A stretch of DNA of 38,740 bases from Zooshikella harenae (GCF_018837975.1 NZ_JAGSOY010000047.1:1-38740); one strand, 5' to 3'. Shown: positions 19,950-29,123, counted from the stretch's first letter. Notes: generated from the sequence alone by a model not told the origin. A program made the numbers and translations.

Positions 19950-20243
19950 CTACTCCGACTTTTGAAAAAGCTGTGCCATAAACAAAATCCTATCCCTAGG
20001 CGAAATTGTTCTCATTGCACGTATGCACTCGATTTCGTATTCATTTAAGGGAGTACCATCCAGAGAACTAATATATCTCACATCCCTTTTAGTCTCTTCA
20101 GACTGGCTTGACTCTTCACCTTCCAAATAAAAATCAAACTTTTCTGCTGTTTTGTTATTTCGCTTTTCGACAGATGTTTTCAATACATTGCCCGGTGTTT
20201 TGACTTGTTCTTTTTCATTGGAATCAGCAGAGGATATTAACAT
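19950..20243 (-). CDS. Small hydrophilic protein of unknown function
   Basis: 97 aa with an ATG at 20243 and only a weak ribosome site. The N-terminal two thirds are charged and low in hydrophobics (Lys/Glu/Ser-rich, probably disordered), and the C-terminal 35 residues (EYEIECIRAMRTISPRDRILFMAQLF) look like two amphipathic helices. No signal peptide, no metal motif, no family recognised. Its codon content and the structured C-terminus make it more likely real than a chance ORF. It converges on the protease, with a terminator between. Confidence 0.5.
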   Translation of the reverse strand: MLISSADSNEKEQVKTPGNVLKTSVEKRNNKTAEKFDFYLEGEESSQSEETKRDVRYISSLDGTPLNEYEIECIRAMRTISPRDRILFMAQLFQKSE

Positions 20244-20672
20244 GGTACGTCTCTTTCTATACCTAAGGAAAACAGTTAAAACAAGAATTGTTTTATCAAA
20301 AGAATTTTAAGCAGATCTCAATTAAATCCAAACTACTCATTACCAATAACTGCAACTTGTCACAATTTAAATTAGATACAAATCCAACTTATACAAAAAA
20401 AGCAATCAAAAAAAATAAGTGAAGTGATATACCATAACGAAGTTTTTTTGGGCAGCCATCAAACGTTGACAACAAACCTTTGGTGGTGCCCTATGGGTAT
20501 AAAAATAATTCGTGAAGGGTATAGATGCCTAAACGGCATCTATACATCTGGAGGTTTATTGCGGCTATCACCTTTTTTCTTTTCTTAACAGCCAGTTACA
20601 AACTCATACCCATCATGAGTCATGTTTAGGTGTTAGCAAATAACTAAGCGTTCCTATAGTGTAGTGAGTATA
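20244..20672. other. Intergenic region carrying a palindromic repeat and a hairpin
   Basis: 429 bp with no gene. It holds the 96-bp nested palindrome at 20428-20523 and directly after it a hairpin, TATAGATGCC with GGCATCTATA (20520-20544). Confidence 0.5.
20428..20523. repeat. 96-bp nested palindromic element
   Basis: Outer arms TATACC-ATAACGAA (20428-20441) and TTCGTGAAGGGTATA (20509-20523) enclose inner arms GGGCAGCCATCAAA (20450-20463) and CTTTGGTGGTGCCC, each with a few mismatches. ATGGGTATA near 20494-20502 can also pair with the left outer arm. Related TATACCC...GGGTA inverted motifs occur at 15310-15341, 16530-16549 and 19868-19889, suggesting a repeat family. Confidence 0.55.
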
Positions 20673-21383
20673 TTAACCATAGTGATACTTTGTGTTCCGT
20701 TCAGCCTCATCAAGTAAACTATCCCAATAAGCCAAATGTACTTTTACACTATCATGCATTACCTCAAGCAATGACAGTCGATTGTCTTCGTCAAGATAGT
20801 GTGAGATTAATGGTTCCATAAGCTTTTGGAATATATGGTAACCCTCATTTTCATAATATTCTGCTTGTTCTAAAGATATGCTCAACCCAAATTGCCGCTT
20901 AAAATTACTTAACAATAATTGATCCCTGTGAATAGCAGCCAACTCAAGAACAGCCAACGAGGCAATTGCCTCAGGAAAGGTCCGATTCTCGACAGCAAAG
21001 TACTGCATAAACCAACGAGTATAGCGCAACGTCGAAAAACTTATTTCATAATTAGTCCCTTGTATTTTAGTAGGAATATCCAAATAACTTAAACAATGTT
21101 CCGCAATGTCACTTTTAGAGCCAAATATTAAATGCTGAAGTTGACTTACTAAGACTTTTAAGGAAGGTTGACTTAATGTATTTTCCTTACATCCACTTTT
21201 AGCCACCGCCACGGCATACCAAGTATGTCGTTGATTTAACCAGTATTTAAATTGTGTTAATACATGACTTAATGCTTTTTGGGATATAGCGCCCTGCTCT
21301 AAAATGACAAAAAAACGATTTTGCACGAGCGACTTTCGAATAAAGGTTTGATTATTATTAAGAAAATACGCTGTCAGATCCAT
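20673..21383 (-). CDS. Possible heme-oxygenase-fold (TenA/PqqC/di-iron oxidase-like) protein
   Basis: 236 aa, all-helical in appearance, cytoplasmic, no signal. The N-terminal part (FFVILEQGAISQKALSHVL then TQFKYWLNQRHTWYAVAVA) resembles the opening helices of the TenA/PqqC/heme-oxygenase-like fold. LELAAIHRD and VMHDSVKVH carry His/Glu/Asp residues that could be metal ligands, but they do not fit the known di-iron oxidase spacing exactly, so catalytic assignment is not possible. ATG 21383 has AAGG 8 nt upstream. It is a single gene, read away from the DedA gene. Confidence 0.45.
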   Translation of the reverse strand: MDLTAYFLNNNQTFIRKSLVQNRFFVILEQGAISQKALSHVLTQFKYWLNQRHTWYAVAVAKSGCKENTLSQPSLKVLVSQLQHLIFGSKSDIAEHCLSYLDIPTKIQGTNYEISFSTLRYTRWFMQYFAVENRTFPEAIASLAVLELAAIHRDQLLLSNFKRQFGLSISLEQAEYYENEGYHIFQKLMEPLISHYLDEDNRLSLLEVMHDSVKVHLAYWDSLLDEAERNTKYHYG

Positions 21384-21827
21384 GACAATTACCTTTTATA
21401 TTTTTTGATGCTTGCATCCTGAGCATAACAATCCCCTTCACGAATCACCTAGATGGACATTGATCCTCTATGCTTACCATTACAGCTCATACGCAGTGAT
21501 GCGCTATTGTTGCTTGTAAAGTAACCATTAGAAGCGGAATTACACCTCAATATCAGTGTATTAACGAACAAGTAATGCAACTAAACTTGTCGTGTACACC
21601 CTTCAATGTGGGTTTATCGTCCACTAATGTTTAAAACACTTATCTCCTCACGCTAAGAATAACCATAACCCTCATTATGGTTATATAATTATAGCCTTTA
21701 TAGACAATTTTTAATGAATCATCTTTACGTTAACTACTCTAACGCAACCAATACCCTCTCGCAAAATTCTCAAGAGACCAATTTACGGTAAACTATTCAC
21801 TGTTTTTTGCCAACGATAGGAAGTGTT
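21384..21827. other. Divergent intergenic region
   Basis: 444 bp between the helical protein and the DedA gene. The only marked structure is ATAACCATAA with TTATGGTTAT at 21659-21684 (6-base loop). It could be a promoter-region operator or hairpin; nothing else is supported. Confidence 0.35.
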
Positions 21828-23225
21828 ATGGATCTATCTTCTGTGCAGCCCGTTTTAAATTGGCTAAATGAACACCCCCAATGGATAGGCATCAGTATTC
21901 TTCTGGTCGCGTTTATCGAGTCATTGGCTATTGTCGGTATTATTGTACCCGGTGTTGTCCTGTTGTTTGGTATCGCTGTACTCGCAGGAACAGGGGTTTT
22001 ATCACTCACTGAAACGTTTATCTGGGCTGGCGCAGGCGCTATTTTGGGTGATGGTATTAGTTATTATCTTGGACGGCACTATCATCAAACAATAAAGCGT
22101 ATCTGGCCTTTTTCTAAATACCCGGCTTGGTTTGAAAATGGTGAGCGATTTTTTAAGCAACATGGAGGAAAAAGCATTGCTATTGGTCGGTTTGTAGGGC
22201 CTATCCGACCTGTTATTCCCATGGTTGCAGGAATGTTGGACATGCCTGCAAGCCGTTTTTTTGCAATCAACTGCTGCTCTGCTATTGCCTGGGCTCCTGT
22301 TTACACCCTACCAGGTTATCTCGTTGGGGCATCCACACAACTTGCTATAGATATACCTAGTGGACTGTTGTGGGGAGTTGTTGGACTATTTTGCAGTATT
22401 GCTATCCTAACCTGGCTACTTAATTGGCTTTGTCAGCGGTATTTACCCACACTATCACGTTACCGCCTACTTGCCGAACGATATAGTGATCGTCGTTGGT
22501 GGCGTACACTTCAATCTCAGCGGCCGCATGTACACTACGCTTTTCCCATTAACCCTTGCTGGTTATTGTTATTATCGCTGACGAGCTGGCTGCTGCTATT
22601 TATTGTCTTGCCAGATAGTATTTGGACTACAGCTAATCAATGGACCAACATAGTCCTTACCCCGTTAGAACACCCCTTACTAAAACCCATATTCACGGCA
22701 GTAGGGTTACTTTCGGAGTGGCAGCATATCAGTATTATCTCATTGTTGACGGTTGGCTGGATGTGGCACCAACACTACAGAGGACATGCTATTGTACTGC
22801 TGGTAAGCGTTTCGGCCGTTAGTATTTGGCCTCTACTAAATCATGGAATGCAACTTTCCCTTAGCCAAGATCATGTAACAGAAATAATTAGCCACCATAC
22901 CTTACTCAGTAGTTTACTTTATACCCAAATTGCCGCATTGATAGCTTATGAACGCCCCGTTAAACAACAATGGTGGATCCTATACATTGGTTTATTACCC
23001 AGCTTACTAGCAGCATTAAGTTTAACCACACTCAATGTAATTAGTTTTAGTGCTGCTATTTCAGGTTTCTTACTCGGGCTGGTGTTATGTTGTCTTTGTA
23101 GAGTTGCGATTTCCCCCCTTGACCGAAATCCCATTCATAGTACAAGTAGCCTCTTTATTTTATTGGGATTACTATTAGTGGTAGGTGGCTTATACATCCA
23201 TATTCAGCTGAATACTGTTATTTAA
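21828..23225 (+). CDS. DedA (SNARE-associated) membrane protein fused to a degenerate PAP2-like domain
   Basis: About 465 aa. Residues 1-200 are a DedA domain: FIESLAIVGIIVPGVVLL, GAILGDGISYYLGRHY, and FVGPIRPVIPMVAGMLDMP, with the conserved Glu, Asp-Gly and Arg residues. DedA proteins are inner-membrane lipid scramblase/transport-like proteins, including undecaprenyl-phosphate flippases. Residues about 235-465 have the membrane layout of a PAP2 phosphatase, as in known DedA-PAP2 fusions. The catalytic motifs (KxxxxxxRP, PSGH, SRxxxxxH) are not present; HHTLLSSLLY sits where PSGH would be. The ATG at 21828 with AGGAAG upstream is preferred to a TTG 21 nt earlier. The second half is therefore probably structural or has lost activity. 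Confidence 0.8.
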   Translation: MDLSSVQPVLNWLNEHPQWIGISILLVAFIESLAIVGIIVPGVVLLFGIAVLAGTGVLSLTETFIWAGAGAILGDGISYYLGRHYHQTIKRIWPFSKYPAWFENGERFFKQHGGKSIAIGRFVGPIRPVIPMVAGMLDMPASRFFAINCCSAIAWAPVYTLPGYLVGASTQLAIDIPSGLLWGVVGLFCSIAILTWLLNWLCQRYLPTLSRYRLLAERYSDRRWWRTLQSQRPHVHYAFPINPCWLLLLSLTSWLLLFIVLPDSIWTTANQWTNIVLTPLEHPLLKPIFTAVGLLSEWQHISIISLLTVGWMWHQHYRGHAIVLLVSVSAVSIWPLLNHGMQLSLSQDHVTEIISHHTLLSSLLYTQIAALIAYERPVKQQWWILYIGLLPSLLAALSLTTLNVISFSAAISGFLLGLVLCCLCRVAISPLDRNPIHSTSSLFILLGLLLVVGGLYIHIQLNTVI

Positions 23226-23269
23226 CAGGCTTTAATTTTAGAAAAAAGGAATATTATGCTCGTGTGGTT

Positions 23270-23851
23270 TTATGCAGAGTGCTGCATATCATTAAGTAAG
23301 CCTTTCAGCTTTTCCAATCGAGTCAGTGGGTTAGATATTTCTAGCATGGACTGTTTCTTTTCTTCTGAGAAAGGCATGTAAGCAGCCAAATGGTTGCTTA
23401 CTACCATAGCATCCCCATAGTTCACATCCAGTTCTAAGTCCTGTAACAAGGGGTGCTGAACCAAAGCCTTGAGTAAATCAACCAGTCCGAACCACTCATC
23501 AGGTACCGAAATATGGGGCTCTTCTGGCAGTAACCGAGACTCGGACATCAAAAATCCTTTTTCGCTTTTCCAATGATCCAAAACACTAAATTTTCCTTCA
23601 CCAGTAATGGTAATTCCCAATAATCCATTAGGTAACTGAAAAAAATCGCTAATCGTAGCGAGTGTGCCTACATGCTCAATATGCTTAACATCAAACTCAC
23701 TACCTTCAGCAACCAAAATCACACCAAACCCTTGGTCATGTTTCATGCAATAACTGATCATATCCAAGTAGCGAGGCTCAAAGATCTGTAATTGCATCTT
23801 ACACTTTGGGAATAACACTGCCTGCAATGGGAACAGCGGTATATTCACCAT
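23270..23851 (-). CDS. LON substrate-binding-domain protein
   Basis: About 193 aa, a stand-alone LON N-terminal domain without the ATPase or protease parts. The diagnostic opening is NIPLFPLQAVLFPKCKMQLQIFEPRYLDM, in segments IPLFPLQAVLFP and LQIFEPRY; GTLATISDFFQLPNGLLGI and GEGKF follow, then a helical C-terminus. Such proteins are widespread in proteobacteria and their partner is not known. The start at 23851 has GGAG 7 nt upstream, which is better than the ATG 12 nt further out. Confidence 0.88.
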   Translation of the reverse strand: MVNIPLFPLQAVLFPKCKMQLQIFEPRYLDMISYCMKHDQGFGVILVAEGSEFDVKHIEHVGTLATISDFFQLPNGLLGITITGEGKFSVLDHWKSEKGFLMSESRLLPEEPHISVPDEWFGLVDLLKALVQHPLLQDLELDVNYGDAMVVSNHLAAYMPFSEEKKQSMLEISNPLTRLEKLKGLLNDMQHSA

Positions 23852-24029
23852 AGACAACTCCAAAATGTCTTACGCGATGAACTGCTTTTTCATCACATAC
23901 TTTGTCTAAAATTATAGGTGCAGTCCTAACACCACTGCTAATACTCAGATAAACGGTTTATTGAAAAACCTTAGTCCCCAGACATACTGTCTATACTGAA
24001 TGGGTTATAATTCATAATCATTTACATTT

Positions 24030-25136
24030 ATGCAGTTTGAAGTAGAACAACAACGTGACGTTATAGCCCGATTTTTGCAGTCTCCTGCTTACCTTTCTAT
24101 TGTGGACCAAACATCTCGATCAAACTGTTTTAACTCACCACAATGGTTAACACCATGGTTATATCAGAGAGGTGTGCAACCCCTTCTAGTAACCGCTAAA
24201 GCGGAGAATGAACTACTGGGCTGCTTAGTACTGGCACTTCATCCACTGCAGCGCTGGGGTGTTTCTTTCAATGCTCTCCAGTGGTTAGGCTACCCATATA
24301 CTGATCGTGTTGTTATTCCCTACAACAGCAACTACCCCAATATTATTGAAGAACTGATTACATACACAGCCCAACTGACGCATGTGAGTTGGGATTTATT
24401 AGAGTTTAATGAGCTTGACTTAAATAGTCAGGAAGCCACAGTACACCCAACCTCTCAGTTACCTCATGTCAGCATCGAGCCTCGCTGCCAAGTACCTGTT
24501 ACCGACCTAACAACATACTCAATTCCCAGTAAGTTTCGTAGAGAATTAAAGCGTCGTAATAAACAGTTAGCTGAGCAAGGAAAACCTCAATACCGATTAC
24601 TTCAACCGGATATGGCTGGTATGCAACTACTTCTGACTGAGTATGCTATTGTTGAGCAACAAAGCTGGAAGGGACAACAGGGACTGACTGTTCTTGGCGA
24701 CTCATCATTAAACCAGGCCATCTGTCAGCTTGCCCATACCGAAAATGTTATTTGTAGTGAATTACGTTTAAACGAACAAGTTATTGCTTACCGTTTAGGT
24801 TTTATTTTTAACCACCACTATTTTGACTACAACATTGCCTATCTCCCTAAGTTTGCTCACTATGCACCAGGTCGTAGCACATTGTATTACCTCATTGAAC
24901 ATGGTCCATCGCTAGGAATTCAGTTAGTTGATGCATCACGTGTTGGTATGCAGTCACACCACTTACTTTTTGAAAGCCACTCACACCTACAGCAGCATTC
25001 TCGTTTGCGTCTTTATAATCAAACACCCGCTGGTCAGTGGTTAAGGTGGTGGGAGGCAGGAAAATCTTACTGGGGCTTAATTAAACGTTTACGCCGATAT
25101 CGATCTGCAAGCGCTTTAAACTTTGGTTCTTTATAG
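24030..25136 (+). CDS. CelD/BcsL-like GNAT acetyltransferase (FemAB-fold type)
   Basis: 368 aa. The N-terminal half (PQWLTPWLYQRGVQPLLVTA, LVLALHPLQRWG) and the C-terminal half (SKFRRELKRRNKQLAEQG; NEQVIAYRLGFIFNHHYFDYNIAY; FAHYAPGRSTLYYLIEHG) form the double-GNAT layout of the CelD family (Acetyltransf_6), found in polysaccharide clusters. The probable role is transferring an acyl or aminoacyl group to an EPS precursor. It faces the EPS operon and its 3' end overlaps the convergent GNAT gene by 70 bp. It has its own upstream sequence and a weak ribosome site. Linkage to the EPS locus is by position and family, not proven. Confidence 0.75.
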   Translation: MQFEVEQQRDVIARFLQSPAYLSIVDQTSRSNCFNSPQWLTPWLYQRGVQPLLVTAKAENELLGCLVLALHPLQRWGVSFNALQWLGYPYTDRVVIPYNSNYPNIIEELITYTAQLTHVSWDLLEFNELDLNSQEATVHPTSQLPHVSIEPRCQVPVTDLTTYSIPSKFRRELKRRNKQLAEQGKPQYRLLQPDMAGMQLLLTEYAIVEQQSWKGQQGLTVLGDSSLNQAICQLAHTENVICSELRLNEQVIAYRLGFIFNHHYFDYNIAYLPKFAHYAPGRSTLYYLIEHGPSLGIQLVDASRVGMQSHHLLFESHSHLQQHSRLRLYNQTPAGQWLRWWEAGKSYWGLIKRLRRYRSASALNFGSL

Positions 25137-25759
25137 TTCACATGTTTTACCCGATAAATACCACCTAAAAAACGATGAACTATAGTCATTTTACCGCACT
25201 CATCAAACCCCACATGAAAATGTAATTTTAATGACGGTACATTCATACTATCGATGGTACAAATTGAGTCATGGTAGCCCTGCAGTTGCATGTTATGCCA
25301 AGCATAAAGCTGAATATCTAAAGCAATCCCACTGCCACGCAGAGGCTGAGCAACCTCCCCCGCAAATTGATAAAATGCATGCTTCTCCACAATAAATTCA
25401 CAGTGATATTGATCATGGTCGAAGTAGCTTTGAGGGCTTACCCAAAAAATAGCCACAACCTCATCTTCAACCAGACCAATTGTTCCAAGCAAACCTTGTT
25501 TTAGTAACTTTTGGTAAACTGGAATATGCTGTTCAAAATAACGTTTGCAATTGGGTAAATCCGCTTCGGTTAAAAATTTTATTTGCCATCGATTTCGTCC
25601 CGTTGTAGGCGGAAGAGGTTGTGTTAAGTCCAAGCGTAACCAAATAAGCTCTGTCGTTTGCCACAAATATTTATGATAAATACGACATATAAGGCCAAAT
25701 AAACCTTGCGTTTGCCAAATATTTTTAACTTTTTGCAACCAGTTACTATCTTTACTCAT
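25067..25759 (-). CDS. GNAT-like protein at the end of the EPS operon
   Basis: 230 aa. The N-terminal 50 residues are a basic/aromatic extension (KVKNIWQTQGLFGLICRIYHKYLW). The rest has GNAT-like topology: WQIKFLTEADLPNCKRYF, GLVEDEVVAIFWV, CEFIVEKHAFYQFAGEVAQPLRGSGIA where motif A should lie, and SMNVPSLKLHFHVGFDECG as motif B. The Q-x-x-G-x-G signature is degenerate (QPLRGSGI). It starts 3 bp after the stop of the hydrolase-like gene, so it is translationally linked, and it is the last gene of the EPS transcript. Confidence 0.65.
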   Translation of the reverse strand: MSKDSNWLQKVKNIWQTQGLFGLICRIYHKYLWQTTELIWLRLDLTQPLPPTTGRNRWQIKFLTEADLPNCKRYFEQHIPVYQKLLKQGLLGTIGLVEDEVVAIFWVSPQSYFDHDQYHCEFIVEKHAFYQFAGEVAQPLRGSGIALDIQLYAWHNMQLQGYHDSICTIDSMNVPSLKLHFHVGFDECGKMTIVHRFLGGIYRVKHVNYKEPKFKALADRYRRKRLIKPQ

Positions 25760-25762
25760 AAG

Positions 25763-27730
25763 TTATTGACTGATTTCTATAGCAAAAATACTTTTGTTTG
25801 GAATCGTCCAGTTTAAATGTAACTTCTGCCCCACTTTATATGTTTTCTGGGAGACTTGAGGCTGTAAGTCACTGACTAATAGTGTTTTCGTTACTGACAA
25901 CGTGTGTTTTTGCCAATGTTTTGGCAAGGCAACCATAATATCGAGTTTTTGTTGGCGGTCACCTTTGTTCACCCCTAACATGTGGATAACTTTAGGTGTT
26001 GTAGATGCCAGCACATCAACCTCAAAAAGGCTCGACTCCGTAGCTAAAACCTCACCTTGTAAGTGTGCCTGAATAAATTTCATTGCATGCCCTACAGGCT
26101 TTAAATGCCAGTTGCCTGCGGCATCCAATCTCATCAGTCCCTTTCTATAAGCACCTTCATCAGCCGCCTTAAACCAGTTAATCATAGTTAAATCACCATG
26201 CTGTGCAGCATTAACCACAACAGAAACCCACCATAATGCTGCAAAGAATGTATCCTGTTCATAAGGACTAAGATGCAGACCACTGGAAATGTTAGTTTGA
26301 TCAATCAATAACGTTTTTCTCAGCACCCCTTCTGTATTGCGCCCCACTAACGAAGCTGCGGCGGCCACCGCTTGTTGATAACTTCGTGTTGCCCGTAAAT
26401 CTCTGATCAACCATTGATGCCATGTCAAAGCATGTACATCATCCCCCAATAACAGTAATAATTGTTTTGCCCAAGTAATCCCCCTTCGTGAACTGGCTTG
26501 GTTTCTATTAGGGCCATTTAACCAACCAGCACTAGCAGGTATTGCAACTTTAACATGTTCCCGCACATGCTCGGGCAACTGCTTTAAACCATTCACCACT
26601 TGTTTTGCATACTTAACAAATGCAGTAAAAGAAGGATAATTAAGATTGGGTTCATCCGCTAAAACCAAATAATGCTGGCCTGTTTTGGAATATTGCTGCC
26701 AACTAGGTAAATAAGAGCGAAGCACTGTTGTAATATGCTTACTATCAACCAGTACAGCTCGGCGACCGGTCTCAGCAAGTAGTGTAAGATCATTAATGAT
26801 GCCTTGCTGGTAATAAGTACCCCGGAAGGAATGGTCAGCGACTATCTTTTCTTTTAATACATCAATATAAGTGTAATATGTTGCTGACCTAACCTGCATT
26901 GCTTTAAGTAGTGACAAAGCCTGAGATGGTGGATCTAAGAAAGGTAACGAGGTACCTACCCATGGCACAGGCCCCAATTTCTTTAATCCAACCTTAATTT
27001 TTCCCTTTCCCGCAAGATGCTTGGGCACAAATAAATCTTCAGGTCTTAATGCAAATACGTTTTCAGTCGTGTCTAGCCAAAAAGCAACTTTACCTTTCCC
27101 CTTAAAAACCAAACGCCAAACTCGTCTTTTAGTCGACTGCTCAATAGGTACGATATTATTCTGCCAATATTTTTTTATATCAAAAGTAGATAGTGAAAGC
27201 TGAATTCCTCCATTTGACGGTTTCAATGGACTAACCTTGAACGCTTTTACCCCCCCATGATATTTGCCACCTAAATTGACTGTTTGCTCAGCAGGCACAC
27301 TAAAATAAAGCTTGGCATTTGCTGGCACTTCGGCGGTAAAGTGATGTTTAACGGGTTGATAAACAACTTTGAGCGCTGAAGCATGTTCAAGTCGATAGCG
27401 TCGGTAACTATAACCAGGAACCTCAAGGCGATAAGGACCTTTGTCTGATTTTAGCAGCCATTCCTTCTCTCCTGAAAACTGGTCAGGATTAATAACCAGC
27501 TCATCAATTAGACTTCCTTCAGCATCTTGTAAAAAAATACGTTCTTCATGGGCAGAAGGCTGCCAGGCTGGTTGCCAGCTCAATCTGATCAGACGCTGCT
27601 CTGTTTTAGTTTCAACAACAGAAGAAGTGTCAATGTACCAAACACCATCACGTATCCATTGCCACTGCATAGCATTCACTGCACAGGTAAACCATGCAGC
27701 AAAAAAACACGTTATTTTGAAATAATTCAT
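25763..27730 (-). CDS. Exported glycoside-hydrolase-like protein of the EPS locus
   Basis: 655 aa with a signal peptide (FFAAWFTCAVNA), so periplasmic. Residues about 25-230 look like beta-sandwich modules (RLEVPGYSYRRYRLEH; KLYFSVPAEQTVNLGGKY). From about 255 a TIM-barrel-like region follows: GTSLPFLDPPSQALSLL, HYLVLADEPNLNYPSF with E360 at the position of a clan GH-A acid/base, VKVAIPASAGW, ALTWHQWLIRDL and LLIDQTNISSG. A short beta domain closes the protein. This resembles GH39/GH-A-type enzymes but the nucleophile Glu is not obvious. A plausible role is trimming or clearing the exported polysaccharide. It lies between wzx and the GNAT with 32- and 3-bp spacing. Confidence 0.55.
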   Translation of the reverse strand: MNYFKITCFFAAWFTCAVNAMQWQWIRDGVWYIDTSSVVETKTEQRLIRLSWQPAWQPSAHEERIFLQDAEGSLIDELVINPDQFSGEKEWLLKSDKGPYRLEVPGYSYRRYRLEHASALKVVYQPVKHHFTAEVPANAKLYFSVPAEQTVNLGGKYHGGVKAFKVSPLKPSNGGIQLSLSTFDIKKYWQNNIVPIEQSTKRRVWRLVFKGKGKVAFWLDTTENVFALRPEDLFVPKHLAGKGKIKVGLKKLGPVPWVGTSLPFLDPPSQALSLLKAMQVRSATYYTYIDVLKEKIVADHSFRGTYYQQGIINDLTLLAETGRRAVLVDSKHITTVLRSYLPSWQQYSKTGQHYLVLADEPNLNYPSFTAFVKYAKQVVNGLKQLPEHVREHVKVAIPASAGWLNGPNRNQASSRRGITWAKQLLLLLGDDVHALTWHQWLIRDLRATRSYQQAVAAAASLVGRNTEGVLRKTLLIDQTNISSGLHLSPYEQDTFFAALWWVSVVVNAAQHGDLTMINWFKAADEGAYRKGLMRLDAAGNWHLKPVGHAMKFIQAHLQGEVLATESSLFEVDVLASTTPKVIHMLGVNKGDRQQKLDIMVALPKHWQKHTLSVTKTLLVSDLQPQVSQKTYKVGQKLHLNWTIPNKSIFAIEISQ

Positions 27731-27762
27731 ATAAATTATTTTTAAATAAAAGCATGATTATT

Positions 27763-29097
27763 TTATTTTTTACGCTTTATTATCCACTCTTGAATCCACC
27801 CCCCAACTTTCTGCCAGTCATCTCGTTGTAACCAGCATACTAAAGTCCAGTGTAATGGGTGGGTTTGCTGGTACAACCTGAATAATAAAACTGCTGCTAA
27901 TAAATAAGCCACAGAAGAGCTTATTGCTGCGCCGACTAAGCCAAACTCAGGGATAAGTAATAGATTAGCAATTAAATTCACCGCACAAGCACAAGCGGCA
28001 ACGACTGATACAGCACCAGGTCGATTTTTACCTAATAAATCCAAACGAATAATTGAACAAAAGCTTAGACCAATAATGCCAGGTAGCAGAAAAATCATTG
28101 GCTCATACGCTGAAGAGTATGCTTGACCAAATAGTAATACAATTAGCCAATATCCAAAAAATACTAGTGCTAATGCACCAAAAAACATAATACTGTTCGT
28201 TAAACGTAATGCCAATGGCGTTACATCTTTATTACGAGCGGCATCAGGCCCCATAAAAAAAGAAAGTAATGGCGTTGTTAGTGCTTCAGGCATTACCAGC
28301 ATCAACTCTGCCGCAGAAGAAGCCATCGCATAATAGCCCAAAGGCTCTGCACCCAATAATAAACCCACTATAAGAAAGTCCTGCCTGAGCAACAAAAATC
28401 GAAACACCCCTTCAAAATGACCTCGCGCCCCATAACCAATTAATTTTCGGTGAGTTTGTTTATTAAACAATGGCCAATGGCCTGGTTCATATCGCTTTAA
28501 TAATGAAATTGCTAGAGTAACAAGAAGTATGAGAGTTGTTATCCCTGATAGAACTGCCGCATTAAATGGTGTAATAGGTAATAACCACCAAGCTAATAAA
28601 AAAATAACCAGAGGAATAAATGATTCAAGAACTCGAATTATATTTAAACTTGTAATTTTATTTAAAGCATTCAGAACTCTAAGTAGACCATTGATCCATA
28701 AAAGAAAGACTATTAACAAAACCATAACATAAGTATAACTTTCCAAAATAGCCCGCTCTCCCTGCCAAAAATTTATAGCACCCAGTATAATCATCGCAAA
28801 CGAGGCAAACAGCAGGCCAAATACAATTGAAAACGAGGTTAAACTACCCAACATTGCTTTTAAGGGTAACGAGCGATGAGAAACATGATAAGCCAGAGCA
28901 GTACTGTATCCACAATTACCTGCAGCAAAGGTTATTTCAACAATACTATTCAGTAGTGCGAAAATACCCCGGTCAAATGGCCCAAGAATACGTGCAATCA
29001 ACGCAACCCTTAGTACCCGAACAATAATCGACACCACTTTAGCAATAAAGCTCTGACTGATTTCGTCTAAGAGTTGCTTTCGTGTCCGCTGTTTCAT
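27763..29097 (-). CDS. Wzx-type polysaccharide flippase
   Basis: 444 aa, about 12-14 membrane segments, without a signal peptide. The opening (LLDEISQSFIAKVVSIIVRVLRVALIARILGPFDRG in overall character: a first helix with charged LLDEISQ ahead of it) and the repeated ARILGPFDRGIFALL, GLVGAAISSSVAYLLAAVLL patterns are typical of the MATE-like polysaccharide-transport (PST) flippases. It would move the lipid-linked repeat unit across the inner membrane. It follows the deacetylase gene by 26 bp and precedes the hydrolase-like gene by 32 bp. The C-terminal helix carries a cytoplasmic tail (WIQEWIIKRKK). Confidence 0.8.
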   Translation of the reverse strand: MKQRTRKQLLDEISQSFIAKVVSIIVRVLRVALIARILGPFDRGIFALLNSIVEITFAAGNCGYSTALAYHVSHRSLPLKAMLGSLTSFSIVFGLLFASFAMIILGAINFWQGERAILESYTYVMVLLIVFLLWINGLLRVLNALNKITSLNIIRVLESFIPLVIFLLAWWLLPITPFNAAVLSGITTLILLVTLAISLLKRYEPGHWPLFNKQTHRKLIGYGARGHFEGVFRFLLLRQDFLIVGLLLGAEPLGYYAMASSAAELMLVMPEALTTPLLSFFMGPDAARNKDVTPLALRLTNSIMFFGALALVFFGYWLIVLLFGQAYSSAYEPMIFLLPGIIGLSFCSIIRLDLLGKNRPGAVSVVAACACAVNLIANLLLIPEFGLVGAAISSSVAYLLAAVLLFRLYQQTHPLHWTLVCWLQRDDWQKVGGWIQEWIIKRKK

Positions 29098-29123
29098 TCA
29101 ATCAGCCATATCCATTAAGGAGC

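Noticed and set aside
20673-21383. Assignment of the helical protein as TenA or a di-iron oxidase
   Set aside because: The fold resemblance is limited to the N-terminal helices, and the candidate ligands do not match known spacing, so only a tentative fold call was kept.
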